Below are positions 23,290-34,544 of a stretch of 64,000 nt of DNA, in pieces. Source of the stretch: Undaria pinnatifida (lineage: Eukaryota; Sar; Phaeophyceae; Laminariales; Alariaceae). Below the pieces are notes generated by a model. That model did not search any database. It worked only from the letters and a program-made list of their open reading frames with translations, and was not told where the DNA came from. Within the stretch, counting starts at the first letter, position 1, and every line of letters starts with the position of its first letter. A program made the position numbers and the translations under genes. The DNA lies in the NCBI GenBank assembly GCA_012845835.1, contig JABAKD010000019.1, forward strand, positions 5,060,994-5,124,993, in the 5' to 3' direction.

Positions 23290-24690
23290 CCTCCACAAGC
23301 AGCAGCAAGAAGGCATCACTCGTTTATTGTGGATCCGGCCTTGCACCCGCCAGAAAGACCACCCCCCATCGCTTCAAATATGTTAGAGGGCATGCCCTTA
23401 CCGAGGCGGCAAGGGGAACGGAGGTACGGCAGTAATCGCACTTAAAATCATACATACGACGACACAGTCACACGATGCATATGCACACCGGACCAACTGA
23501 ATCATGAATCATTGACCATCAGGCTAGTCTCGCTGAGAAACCGACGGTACAATCTATCGGGAAGTATCCGGTAACGTCGGGTTCAGTTAAGAATGCTAGA
23601 CACTCGAAACCAAAATGCACTTTCGGTGAAACCAGAATCTAACCGAGCCATTTTTGAATTCGGTTCATAACCTTGAGCAGCGGAGGGCACGTGCGTGTAT
23701 ATGCAGCTGGTCAGGACAAGCAGTAGACAGCATAGGTAGTATGCTGTACGCGTAATACAATACAGCGTACGGTCGACTCCCCGTCCGTCAACCGGGTAGC
23801 ATCATACCATTGCCATGCGTAACAACGCAGTCGTACTGGCATTTGGTTCGACCAGTACCACCGCTTGCTGTGTCCTTACGTCGGTGTGCGCCGGGTGGCG
23901 CTTTTACTCGTGGAAATTTTAACTTGAATGCGAGTCAATCACTACTAGATCAAAGCGACCAAGCGGAAGCTTAGCGCAAAAATACATCCGATATTGGCCG
24001 TTGTGCGTATTTTATGTGCCCTTCATTTCAGCAAGGCCTGCTGTGCCACGAGTTGGGTACATAGTATTTGTTATTTTCTGACGGGATACCTACACTTACA
24101 ACACCCTTGTTTACTTGTTGTACCCGTCGATGCACCCTCCCCCATGCGCCCGAACTTGCCACGGGCAGAGGGGATTCTTTAACTACTTTCTACCGTCTTA
24201 CCGAGTGTTGGCCCGCTAACGAAGAGGACACAAATACAAGTGTTCATGCGTCCCCATAATTCGCCAAGGACGCTGTCACAGATGACGAGGGCGTCCAACA
24301 CGGTCGTGAGCCATGTATACATCCCTTCGTCTCCTTCAACCCTCTACCGTCAATTCAATAGGCTAAGCAAGCTGGACAGCATGACGTGGGAGCTAGTTTG
24401 TCTCAGATGACCGGTATGTCACCGCCCAATCAGGATACTTGGTTATTCCGATATATATCGCATTCAAGATCGGTTTGTTTTTATAATGATGGCCGCTCGT
24501 GCCCGTACCTATGGGGCCTTAACTTGCGGTCGATCCGCAAAGGTGCAACCCTGCACTTCACATGCCTCTTAACCAATCGATGTCTCGAACATATTCTCGA
24601 AAGCGCGCCGTGTGGTTTTTCGTCACGAGCGAACGTTTGTAATATGTAGACGCATTATGCAAAGCACACGAGGTATGCCATTTAATCCAG
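23290..24690. other. No recognised gene
   Basis: Several ORFs of 60-90 codons occur on both strands without recognisable domains. No clear repeats were seen. Confidence 0.5.
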
Positions 24691-25050
24691 GCCAGAAACA
24701 AGGGCGGTTTTCACATGTGCTGCACAGGCGTAGTATCAGCGCGGGGTACGGCAGTTGATGATCAAGGCTATGGTAGGGGGGATACCTCCATTTCACTACC
24801 GGATCTGAGCCAGTTGCACGAGTGACTCCGTACCTCGCCGACGAAAACACGTTAGGTCATTTGCTTGGCGCAGCGTAGCTAACCATCCTATTGGAGACGC
24901 ATATCGAGACATTACAACAACGCGAAAGCCTATGACCACAAGACACTCGGGCGTCACTCGCTGGTGATCCCGAGCCACTGTAGAAAAGGGGCCCTGAAAC
25001 AACATTAACTCCCCTACCGTAGCATTGGCCTGACAGTCTGCTGAACATTG
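24690..25050 (+). repeat. Dispersed repeat (family T), copy 1
   Basis: Resembles 36,385-36,700 in the same orientation. Shared blocks include GGGGGGATACCTCCATTTCA / GGATGATACCCCCATTTCA, GCACGAG-GACTCCGTACCTC, ACAACGCGAAAGCC / ACAACCCGAAAGCT, GGTGTCACTCGC-type sequence, GAAAAGGGGCC, and a terminal CCCTACCGTAGCATTGG. That terminal block resembles the ends of the small TIR element at 36,989-37,228, so the two may be parts of one transposon family. Confidence 0.65.
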
Positions 25051-25239
25051 CAAGGGAGCTGTACCAGCTGTACCGTCACATCCTAAAATTACGTAAAAGG
25101 TATTCGGGAGAATATTCCATGTCTTTCACACGTTTTTTCGTCATGCCGTGTGGTAGTGTGCTGCCATGCAGTCGATAAAAGCGCAGATTACCCAGACAAT
25201 CAAGGTCGCCAACCTGCGTGTTCTCGGACAAAGGCGTGT

Positions 25240-25460
25240 ACATAGGCGGATCGTGTGTAGGTTGCAGCCTTGACAGGGCCCATAGTCTTTAAGAGCCCTA
25301 CTGCACGGATTTTGCGATCACCTGACCCCATCAGGGTCTCCACGTCGCACCGTGAGTCAACCATTCAGACCCTGTTCAAAGAACAAACATCAGCAGGGTC
25401 TCTGGGCGGACCCTGTGTAGGTTACAGCATTGGCATGGGCTAGTCTACAGTATGTACAGG
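25240..25460 (+). repeat. CAGGGT/ACCCTG-rich block flanking the tandem array (left)
   Basis: Repeated short phrases such as GACCCTGTGTAGGTTACAGC, TGTGTAGGTTGCAGCC and CAGGGTCTC. Similar phrases recur to the right of the array at 27,590-27,900. Low-level repetition, non-coding. Confidence 0.6.
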
Positions 25461-25649
25461 ACACCTGACAACAACAAGCAGAATAACAAGAAAGGCGGGC
25501 TGATGTTTTCAGGAATGTAAAAAACACGGGATCCGTTGTGTTAGTGTGGAACGCACCCCCTCCCAACGAAAGCAGCCACGGCCGGTATCTCCGTTTCTTG
25601 TTGTTAGGTGTCCCGTACGGTGCACGGACCTCACATGAGACTGAAAATT

Positions 25650-27580
25650 ATAATTAAGGGGCCGTTACAGACGCAGGCCGCCGTTTTCAGGTCTCTCTAC
25701 TAGGCAGCTTACGCGATGGTCACTCACTTGTGCCTGGTACTATATAAGCTTGTATTAGTTCCGCACACGCCACAGACAAACTGAACAGCGTGCAATTCCG
25801 CGAGGCAAACCATCATCCTCTTTTTTCTGCACGCACATGCCTTCAAAGGCACGTGAAGCTCTTTTATATCCAGCTGCATCCCCATATATTACGCCTGTTT
25901 GGCTCCCAGGGCAATACAATAACACTAACCCACCCTCATGAGCCGCATCTGCAGAAACATGGAAGATACGGAGAAGCACCGGTTCCACGGTCTAGAACAA
26001 GACTCGAAGAGGTGGCTCTTCACAACCTACTCCCACACTCTCTACCCTGCGAGTCTACGAATCCTCAGCAAAAATTCTTCAGCAGAAACCCACAAACGAA
26101 GAACGGAAGAAGGGAAAAAGATACAGAACACTCCAGCGAATGGCGGGGTTGACAGGAGCACGACAGCTGTCACGTCCTGCCGACGGCGTCATGCATAATA
26201 ACACAGTATTAAGGGGATGTTACAGACACAGAGGCCACCATTTCCATGTCTCTCTACCAGGCATGTTCCACGTTGGTCACTTACTTGTACTAGATAAGCT
26301 CTTGCGAGTTTTACCCACGCCACGGACGAACCGAACAACGTGCAATTCCGCGAGGCAAACCAGCATCCCGTTTTTCCTATATGCACATGGCTTCAAAGGC
26401 ACGTGAAACGCTTTTGTATCCAGCTGCATCCCATATATTACGCCTTGTTTGCCTCCCAGGGCAATACAATAACACTAACCGACCCTGATGAGCCGCATCT
26501 GCAGAAAATGGAAGATGGGAAGCACCGGTTCCACGGGCTAGAACAAGACCCGAAGATTCGGCTCTTCACAACTTACTGCCACACTCTCTACCTTGCGAGG
26601 CTACGAAGCCTCAGCGTAAATTCTAAAGCAGAAAACCACAAACGAAGAACGGAAGACGGGAAAAGGGTTCAGAACACTCTCCAGCGAATGGCGGGGTCGT
26701 CAGGGGCGCGAGAACTATCACGTCCTGCCGACGACACGATGTAAAATAAGATTAAGGGGCTGTTGCAGACACAGAGGCCACCATTTGCAGATCTCTCTAC
26801 TAGACAGGTTCCACGCTGGTCACTCGCTTGTACTATAAATAGAGAAGCTCTTGTATTAACTCCACACACCCCACGGACGAACTGAACGACAGCGTGAAAT
26901 TCCGAGGCAAACCATCATCCCCTTTTTCCTGTACGCACATGCCTTCAAAGACACGTGAAACTCTTTTATATATCCAGCTGCATCCCATATATTACGCCTC
27001 GTTTGGCTCCCAGGGCAATACAATAACAGTAGCCCACCCTGGTGAGCCGTATCTGCAGAAATATGGTAGACTCGAGGAAGCACCGGTCCCACGATCTAGA
27101 ACATGACTCGAAGATATGGCTCTTCACACCCTACTCCCACACCTCTACCCCACGAAGATACGAAGCGTAAGTGAAAATGCTACAGCAGAAAACCCCAAAC
27201 GAAGAACGGAAGACGGGGAAAGGGTACAGAACACTCCAGCGAATGGCGGGGTCGACAGGGGCACGTAAGCTCTCACGTCCTGCCGACGACGCCATTCATA
27301 GTAAGATTAAGGGACCGTTACAGACACAGAGGCCATCATTTGCATGTCTCTCTACTAGGCAGGTTCCACGTTGGTCACTCACTAGTGCTAGATAAGCTCT
27401 TGTGTTAGTTCCGCACACACACGCCACGGACGAACTGAACAGCGTGCAGTTCCGCGAGGCAAACGCATCATCCCCTTTTCCTATACTCTCACGCCTTCAA
27501 AGGCATGTGTGACCCTTCATATCCAGCCGTATCCATTATCGTACGCCTTGTATGGCTCCCAGGGCAATACCATAACAACT
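25650..27580 (+). repeat. Tandem array of ~550-bp units (family C), three full and one partial copy
   Basis: Units begin near 25,650, 26,206, 26,751 and 27,306 with ATTAAGGGG...TTACAGACACAGAGGCC and contain, in order: TCTCTCTACTAGGCAGGTTC; a TATA-like box with start of transcript context (TACTATATAAGCT in unit 1); CCACGGACGAACTGAACA; CGCGAGGCAAACCATCATCC; ATGCCTTCAAAGGCACGTGA; CCCAGGGCAATACAATAACA; AAACGAAGAACGGAAGA; and CGAATGGCGGGG. Each unit has an ORF of 70-134 codons sharing an IQLHPIYYA-SQGNTIT core, but indels not divisible by three break the frame differently in each copy, so coding is doubtful. A fifth, partial copy lies at 63,590-63,745. Confidence 0.9.
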
Positions 27581-27589
27581 GACTATTGC

Positions 27590-27900
27590 CCAACACTGTG
27601 AAGGCCTCCGTGCAATGCCCAGGCAGGGTTATAATACTCTGCACAGGAACAGGGTTAACCATAAACATTTCTTCACGCTTTGAAGACGCTGGCATGATTG
27701 ACAAGCATCTCCTTCTCGGACCCTGCATAGGGCGACACCTTTAGCAAGACCATGTTTTGGACGGACCCTAGGTGCAGGTTATAAACACCTTGGCAGGGTT
27801 TGGTCTAAATCAGCCTTGCACGAGGCTGGATACCCCCCGATCCTGCGAGGGTCTCCATGTCTTCCCTTGGCAGGGTTAACACCCTGTACGTGGTCAATCA
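27590..27900 (+). repeat. CAGGGT-rich block flanking the tandem array (right)
   Basis: Phrases such as CAGGCAGGGTTATAATACTC, ACCCTAGGTGCAGGTTATAA and GGCAGGGTTAACACCCTG recur every 60-100 bases. They match the style of 25,240-25,460, placing the 550-bp array inside a larger repetitive unit. Confidence 0.6.
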
Positions 27901-27949
27901 GGCAGACCATATATATACAGGCCCCCGCCCCAACCCCCCCCCCCCCAAT

Positions 27950-28435
27950 AATAAACTGGTGCACTTTTTTTTTTTTTTTTCTTCCAAAACCGTCAGATTT
28001 ATCCCCTTGAAAGGATTTATAGCTTACATGCACAGATTGCCCCCCCTTCCCCCCCCCCCCCCCCCCCCCCCGCTCCAAACCCGCTCGCTTTTGATCAAAA
28101 CCAGGCCCCCACGTCCTTCAAAACTCCGCCCCCGCCCTCACCAGTTATTCGACTTACAAGATTCACTTGATAAAAGGATACATTTCCCTCCACAGCTGTC
28201 AGATTTGGTCCCCCTCAGAAACGGGTTTTATAGTTTCCGCGCACAGACTGACTAAAATCACCCTGTTGACCCTGATAGCTACACTGTAGTTGTAAGGGGA
28301 GTCGCCGACCTACATCCTTCATGAGGATACACAACTCGTAATACGCGCAATCGGAGTATCACACAGCTTGCGAAGATGAGTTTCGACGAAATCTTCGATC
28401 TCACAGCTGGAGTGTATTTTCATTTTTTTTATAAT
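27950..28435 (+). repeat. Family B dispersed repeat, copy 1
   Basis: Contains the family B order: AAACTGGTGCA, CCAAAACCGTCAGAT, a C homopolymer, TTTTGATCAAAACCAGGCCCC, ACTCCGCCC, TTATTCGACTTACA, GATTCACTTGATAAA, CACAGCTGTCAGATT, GTTTCCGCGCACAGACTG, CACCCTGTTGACCCTGATAG, CGCGATCGGAGTATCACACA, AAGATGAGTTTCGACGAAAT, and CTCACAGCTGGAGTGTA. No protein is encoded across copies. See the family B finding. Confidence 0.9.
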
Positions 28436-28500
28436 ATACAGGTTGATATATTGGCTAGGTTCTGTGTACTAGTATTTTATCGATATTGAAACCCTATACG

Positions 28501-28787
28501 TACGTACGCGTAGGACACGTATGGCTGTGACATATCAGAGAGGTGGTTGGGGCTTACTAACAAAGTTTCCGTCAATTTCTTTTTGTCCCGTCATGCATCT
28601 CGGGGACAGGAGGTTTGCATGCAACATGCGTTCATGTCTTTTTGGTACGTACACGTAGGACACGTATGGCTGTGGCATATCAGAGAGGTGGTTGGGGCTT
28701 ACTAACAAAGTTTCCGTCAATTTCTTTTTGTCCCGTCATGCATCTCGGGGACAGGAGGTTTGCATGCAACATGCGTTCATGTCTTTT
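28501..28787 (+). repeat. 145-bp tandem duplication
   Basis: Copies start at 28,501 and 28,646 with TACGTACGCG/TACGTACACG and share CATATCAGAGAGGTGGTTGG through TGCAACATGCGTTCATGTC. I see only two or three mismatches, so the duplication is recent. Non-coding. Confidence 0.95.
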
Positions 28788-29239
28788 GCTTAGGGGACAT
28801 CACGCAAAGACTCTGACGAGGGCACTATGATGCAGCCTGGCAAGACCCTAGCGAAGAGACACCACACACCCTGTCGCCAAACAAAGCTTGCGAGGCAACG
28901 CCAAGGCGAAGAGTCTGAGTGAAATTTCAATCGAGAAGGACCTTGCACACACGATCAAAAGGCGACGATTTGACCATTTCCCGGTTCGATTTGTTTCTCC
29001 ATTTCGTGTGACATGCTACTTTAGGACCCCTCGCCGATTTTGCATAGCTCGGAGTGAACTTATCCCAGGCACCGTTCATGTCACACCTAGACTCGACGTA
29101 GGAAGATACCATTGCAAATCGCCGTCGCGTGGATGTAGTGACCGCTCTGCGATGGAGTGGAACCCGTTTTTTTTTCCTGACACCTCACGTCAAAACTTCA
29201 AGCCTCTCAAAGGGGGGGGGGTACCGGACACCGTCTCCT

Positions 29240-29595
29240 CCCCAAAACCCATACTAAATCCTATATAAACTAAACGCAATACTAAATCCTATATAAAACT
29301 GAACATACGCGCCTAATCCTATATAAACCGAACACACACTAAATCCTATATAAAACCGAACAAACTCTGAATCCTATGTAAAACCGAACGCAAATACTAA
29401 ATCCAAATAAAACCGAGCACACACTAAATCCATTTTAAAACCGAAAACACGCTCAATCCTGTATAAAACCGGACACACACTAAATCCCCTATAAAACCGA
29501 ACATACACACTTAACCTTAATTAAAACCGGACAAACACCAAATCCTATATAAACCGAACATATACTGAATCCTATATAAAACTGAACACAGCGGA
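29240..29595 (+). repeat. Minisatellite, 12 units of 27-30 bp with TATATAAA cores
   Basis: Twelve units of the form ACTAAATCCTATATAAAACCGAACACAC (shown here as ACTAAATCCTATATAAAA plus CCGAAC). Many retain TATATAAA, so the array presents a row of TATA-like boxes. Some units are mutated (CCATTTTAAA, CCAAATAAAA). No ORF runs through it. Confidence 0.93.
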
Positions 29596-30595
29596 CGATA
29601 GAAAGCCGCCGCCGCCTCCTCCCTGCTAGATACAAGGCCTTCCATACAGCAGACTTTAATGCTACTGGGAGGCAACCTATTGGTCACAGCTGCGTAGTGA
29701 CGGCGACTTCTTCAGCCCTATTGAGTGGTGCAAAGCAGTTATGAGCTCTCTTCTAGATGGAAGGAGCAGAAGGCCCCGAAGAGCCATGGGATCGTCAGAT
29801 TTCATCGCGGGGCGCGCGGACAACTGTTCACGTTGGCTTCGGTAAAGCTTTGAAACCTTATAACCTATATCTGGTACCTGATGTCCGGTACTAAACTCGT
29901 ACCTGTGGTATCTGGTATATGTCGTACACCGAGGGTACCACCAGCATAATATGATGAAAGCCTTGGCTTGCGGCCGAGATGTAGCACAACCTTTGTTCGC
30001 ACAGGCACAACAGTATGACTTATGACTCCAGCTGGCGAGTATACCTGTTGACGATCGCCTACTCGTATTATTTGGCTTTTCGCAAAATATTTCGCGAAAG
30101 CCAGCCAAGCACTGGGTGAGCCTTTATTTCTTGTTTGGCTCCACATTGTTAGAACAAGGATCTTGAAGTCCCCACGCCTCTAAACGATTGTACAGGCGGA
30201 TCGCTCCATGACAAGATGGCACAGGGGCGAGGCGGGGGAGAGCTGACTACGGCACGCAGCAATGGACGCCAAGAGCAGCGACAAAGGGAAACCGGGGCGA
30301 ACCGGGGGGGGGGCAAGCGTACTGACACAGCTGTCGACGAATGAATGCAGAAACGAAATTGTAGATCGTACAGCAAGGTACCGACTCGAGTCATGAGTGG
30401 AACGTGTGATTGTAGAGCCTTGTGAACCCTACAGTGGTGAGTGGTAATTTTTACTTTGTTTGTTTTTGTTGAGTTCAATGGGGCTAGCGCAAAAGCGGCA
30501 GTAGTGACACTTTTGTCTTTTTAGCTCGTTGTTTTGTTTTTCCCTGCCTTGTTTCGCTCTTCGTTCCCGTATTGTCCCTCCCCACCGCCCACATG

Positions 30596-30660
30596 CCGGT
30601 ACCTTCCTCTTCTTTTTTTTTCTTCTTCTTTTCTTCTTCTTCTTCTTCATATTGTTCCGT
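30596..30660. repeat. Polypyrimidine (TTC/CTT) tract
   Basis: A near-pure pyrimidine stretch on the plus strand, mostly TTCTTC. It gives Phe-rich or Lys/Glu-rich artefact ORFs. It directly precedes the minus-strand family B copy. Confidence 0.85.
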
Positions 30661-30722
30661 CCGCGCAACGCGGTCATCTGTTCCTCTTCCGCACCAAGTA
30701 TATATAAAAAAGAAAAAAAAAC

Positions 30723-31385
30723 GTACACTCCAGCTGTGAGATCGAAATTGTGCCGAAACTCGTCTTTGCAAGCTGTGTGTGATACTCCGATCGCGCGTAT
30801 TACGGGTTGTGTGTCCTCATTAAGGATATAGGTCGGCAACTCCCCTTCCTTGCAACTACAGTGTAGCTATCAGGGTCAACAAGGTGATTTTAGTCAGTCT
30901 GTGCGCGGAAACTATAAAACCCGTTTCTGAGGGGGACAAAATCTGACAGCTGTGGAATGAAATGCACCAGTTTATAAAGTGAATCCTGTAAGTCGAATAA
31001 CCGGTGAGTGGAGGGCGGAGTTTTTAAGGACGTGGGGGGCTGGGTTCGATCAAGAGGAGGGGGGGGGGGGGAGGGGGGGGGGGGGGGGGGGGGCAGCTCG
31101 ATTTGTGCGTAGAAACCATAATTTCTATCCTGTAAGTCGTGGGTGGTGGGGAAGGAGGGAGCGTTGGGGGGGGGGGGGGGGGGGGCGTGAATTGCAGCAG
31201 AGGCATGGATGGCTCTAGAAAGATAATGAGGTGATATCAAGTGCGTGGGAGTGTTTATTACTCTGGCAGATTTCGATGTTAGGTGGGGCGTTGAAGCAAG
31301 AGGGAACGGGCAAAAAACTAAAAATGGGGGGGGAGGGAGGGGGGGGGGGAGGGGGGGGGGAAAGGGTTTTGAAGAGGTTTAGGTC
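30723..31385 (-). repeat. Family B dispersed repeat, copy 2 (extended)
   Basis: Reverse orientation, reading TACACTCCAGCTGTGAGATCG at the left edge and extending through the long form of the family (TTTGATC before the poly-G, then GAATTGCAGCAG, CATGGATGGCTCTAGAAAGA, GGCAGATTTCGATGTTAGG). Three G homopolymer blocks of 10 to about 24 bases, with single A interruptions, lie at about 31,060-31,093, 31,165-31,185 and 31,326-31,360. Confidence 0.88.
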
Positions 31386-31859
31386 ACATATAATATACAA
31401 TACACTACAACGGTATATACAGTTTATATGTGTTGATCAGATAATGCCTACTTTTTTCCTTTAAAAAAGGTTTGAAAAATGATGCCCAGACGTAGTGTTA
31501 ACAGCTAGTAATTTGAGTAGGAATTTCGGCGCCCCAGCAAAAAAATAGTGGCGGATTCGAGCAAATCACGTCTGTTGGCTTCATGACCGACGCTTCTTAT
31601 TTCACGTCGCAAATAGGCACAACACAACGCTCAGATTACAACAAAGCAAAAAGCTCAACGTGTCTTCCATTGTTAGGGCACATCGCGCAACACATACTAC
31701 ATACATGCCTGTACGAGTTCGTACAAACAATCTTCGACGTTCCTGCGTATGTTTCCGGGTTTGATGGCCACCTCTTGGTATCTAGTGGTTATGCCACTAT
31801 TATTATAGCTTTTCTCCCACGTCTTCAAAAACATCCTTATTAATATTTAATGCGTCCTT

Positions 31860-32125
31860 ATATTACAAACTGATGCATTTCCCTCCACAGCTGTCAGATT
31901 TTGTCCCCCTCAGAAACGGGTTTTATAGTTTCCGCGCACAGACTGCCTAACATCACCCTGTTGACCCTGATAGCTACACTGTAGTTGCAAGGGGAGTCGC
32001 CGACCTATATCCTTAATGAGGACACACAACCCGCAATACGCGCGATCGGAGTATCACACACAGCTTGCAAAGATGAGTTTCGACAAAACGTTCAATCTCA
32101 CAGCTGGAGTGTGTTTTTATTTTTA
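31860..32125 (+). repeat. Family B dispersed repeat, copy 3 (core)
   Basis: Core form from TTCCCTCCACAGCTGTCAG to CTCACAGCTGGAGTGTG. It is close to copy 1 and lacks the C-rich part. Confidence 0.9.
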
Positions 32126-32149
32126 CAATAATACGCTAACGTGGTCGTG

Positions 32150-32660
32150 ACGTTTTTTTGGATCTTTGAAAATATCTTGGTTATAAGACCCCCCCAATAT
32201 AGCGGTGACTCCCGAGCTCCACTCGGCCTCCGGCGGCCTGGCGGTGCTGCCACGTCCCATCCGCACAGTCACGTGCCGGCGAAAGAACGGCCGTCGGTGC
32301 CCCACCTCGGCGAGGGGAAGCGTGGAAATCGCCCTCCCAGAGGGACGGCTCGCTTGCGCCCCCCCCGATTTTTCTTCGTCGCTGCCCGCTATTTATTTTG
32401 TTTCGAATTCCAACTATATTTTTAACTTTCGAATTGCTTTTTGGCCATTTGAGCCATGGACAGAGCCATGGACAGAGCCATGGACACGAGACGACAAGTG
32501 CGCCTGCGTCAACAGCGAGCAAAACAACACCAGGACCAAACACAGCGGCGTCCAGCCGTCGCCGCCCGCCGAGCCCAAAATCGGTAACCATTCGCTTGAC
32601 CCCCGGCGTGGCGGGGAATAGTGCACAACAATTGCAAATCCCGCCCAGCCCGAGAGCATT
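32150..32660. other. GC-richer unassigned segment with overlapping ORFs and a 12-bp triplet
   Basis: Two 136-138-codon ORFs overlap on opposite strands (32,205-32,621 plus; 32,181-32,591 minus). Neither matches a family I know. A 12-bp unit, GAGCCATGGACA, occurs three times at about 32,451-32,486 and gives EPWT or CPWL repeats. GC content is higher than in the surroundings. It could be an exon or an exapted fragment, but there is no positive evidence. Confidence 0.35.
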
Positions 32661-33124
32661 GTAACCAACAAATCGGCTGCTGCTCGCCCGTCAGGTGTAT
32701 TGCTCTACATACTGCCGCATTGCTGTACTGCCGTACTGGGTAGGTCCGTGGGTGGATGGTGGGTGGTGGGTGGGTGGTGGATGGTGGCTCGCTCGCTCCC
32801 CGAGATGGCAGAGTATCGTCAAAAAATAAAACTCCCCCTGTCTGGTTCCTGTTCCATACAAGGTCCTCAAAAACCAACCAACTAAGTGCTCCCCGCATAA
32901 CAGGTTTACTGTTGTACGTACTGCTGTACTGCTGTATGTAGCAAAGGATAGGTCGGTGGGTGGGTGTAGGGTGCACTGCGTCGTCCGTGGTGGGTGGGTG
33001 GGTGGGCCGTTCCGTACGTGGGAGTCTTTTTTCGTCCTGTGGGATATGAACCTTTCTTTTTGTTTCTAAAATACCGGCCTCCCACTGAGACTGGTGCTTG
33101 GGAGAGTACCACTACTGTCAAGGT

Positions 33125-34015
33125 ATTAGTGTGGTATTAGACCGTTTGACCACTTGCACAAGGTTAACCAATAGCTTACCCAAACTAAACCTTATAACAT
33201 CATTTCCCCCTATAACGGCGGGATAGCACGTCGGCCGGATATTCGGGCGGACCTATCAATTTTCCAAGCCGTTTCATCTTCTGGGTATACCGGGGAGAGT
33301 TTTTTTCAAGTTCGACATGGGGAAAGTCTGAAAAAGTTTATTATTATGGTGGATGTGGGGTTTGAACCCGCGACCCAAAAAACTCATGGTCTGTCGACGA
33401 CGCCATTTGTTAAGGTGTTTTGGGGTATTAGTCCGTTTGGCCACTCCTTGCAAAAGGTTAACCAATAATAGCTTACCCAAACTAAACCTTATTAACAGTA
33501 CCCCCCCCTGAAACCCCTGAAACGGCGGGATAGCAGGTCGGCCGGATATACGGGCAGACCTGTCAATTTCCAAACATGGGGAAAGTCTGAAAAAGTTTAT
33601 TATGGTAGAAGATGTGGGATTTGAACGCACGCCCCAAAACAAACAATGGTCTGTCGACGACGCCATTGGTTAAGGTATTTGTGGGGTATTACTCGTCGTC
33701 CGTTTGACTACTGTACTTGCAAAATAATAGCTTACACAAACTAAGCCTTCTAACACTCTCCCCCCCTGAAACGGCGGGATAGCAGGTCGGCCGGACATAC
33801 GGGCAGACTTGTCAATATCCAACCAAGAGGAAAATCTTTAAAAGTTTATTATAGGTGGATGTCGGATTTGAACCCACGACCCAAAAAACCTATGGTCTGT
33901 CGACGACGCCATTTGTTAAGGAATTAGTGGGGTATTACACGTAGTCCGTTTGACCACATGCAAAAGGTTAACCAATAGCTTACCCAAACTGAGCCTTATA
34001 ACACCACCCTCCTCA
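33125..34015 (-). repeat. Tandem array of tRNA-derived SINE-like units (family S2)
   Basis: At least three units of 246-260 bp, plus a partial one. On the minus strand each has an A-box-like GTGGCCAAACGGAC, then AAATGGCGTCGTCGACAGACCAT, and a B box at the position of GCGGGTTCAAACCCCAC (at about 33,360, 33,620 and 33,868). A body with CGGCCGACCTGCTATCCCGCCG and GGTTTAGTTTGGGTAAGCTA follows. The head resembles a class II (Leu/Ser-type) tRNA with an extra arm. The CTGTCGACGACGCCAT block recurs at 33,391, 33,651 and 33,897. Confidence 0.8.
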
Positions 34016-34544
34016 CTGCTGCACTTCTCTGTCCTAACTACCGTCCGTACTGCTGCACTGCCGTACTGCTGCCCTGTGTTATCATTTTTTTTTGCAAAAC
34101 TTATATACAGAGGATGATACATTTACTACCGTACGTACTGCTGCTCTGCCGTGCTGCCCTGTTATTATCTTGTTATAATATACCTCAGAGCCCCACATCG
34201 GCACGGTAAAAACATGGGCGTAAAATCGTACATTTGAGACGAAAATGTGAAAAGGAAGTGCAGGCAGATACGATATATAATGGCGGTAAACCACACAACC
34301 AACCTATTACGTTGGGTATTTCGTACTTATCGTCTGCATGATCGCCTCCCAACCTATACCAAGCAAAGTATGACTCACGAAGTACGTAGCTCCAACTCGT
34401 TTCCGCCCTCCTCCCCCCCCCCCCCCCACCCTTTTTTTTTTCCCCCGCCTACTTTGTTCAAACGCCCCAATTCCAATCGAAATCGGCCAGAGTAATAAAC
34501 ACTTCTACGCAACTGATAACCCACCATTATATTTTATTGCCATC

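Noticed and set aside
25790-26744. 120- and 134-codon ORFs in family C units as a tandem gene family
   Set aside because: Indels not divisible by three separate the copies, so the shared peptide core continues into different frames; a coding role is not supported.
32181-32621. Overlapping 136- and 138-codon ORFs as genes
   Set aside because: Mutually antisense, no family recognised; kept only as an unassigned segment.
33125-34015. Genuine tRNA genes with introns or a CRISPR-like array
   Set aside because: Acceptor stems do not pair and units carry long non-tRNA bodies; repeats are 246-260 bp with no short direct repeat plus unique spacer pattern, and the DNA is eukaryotic.
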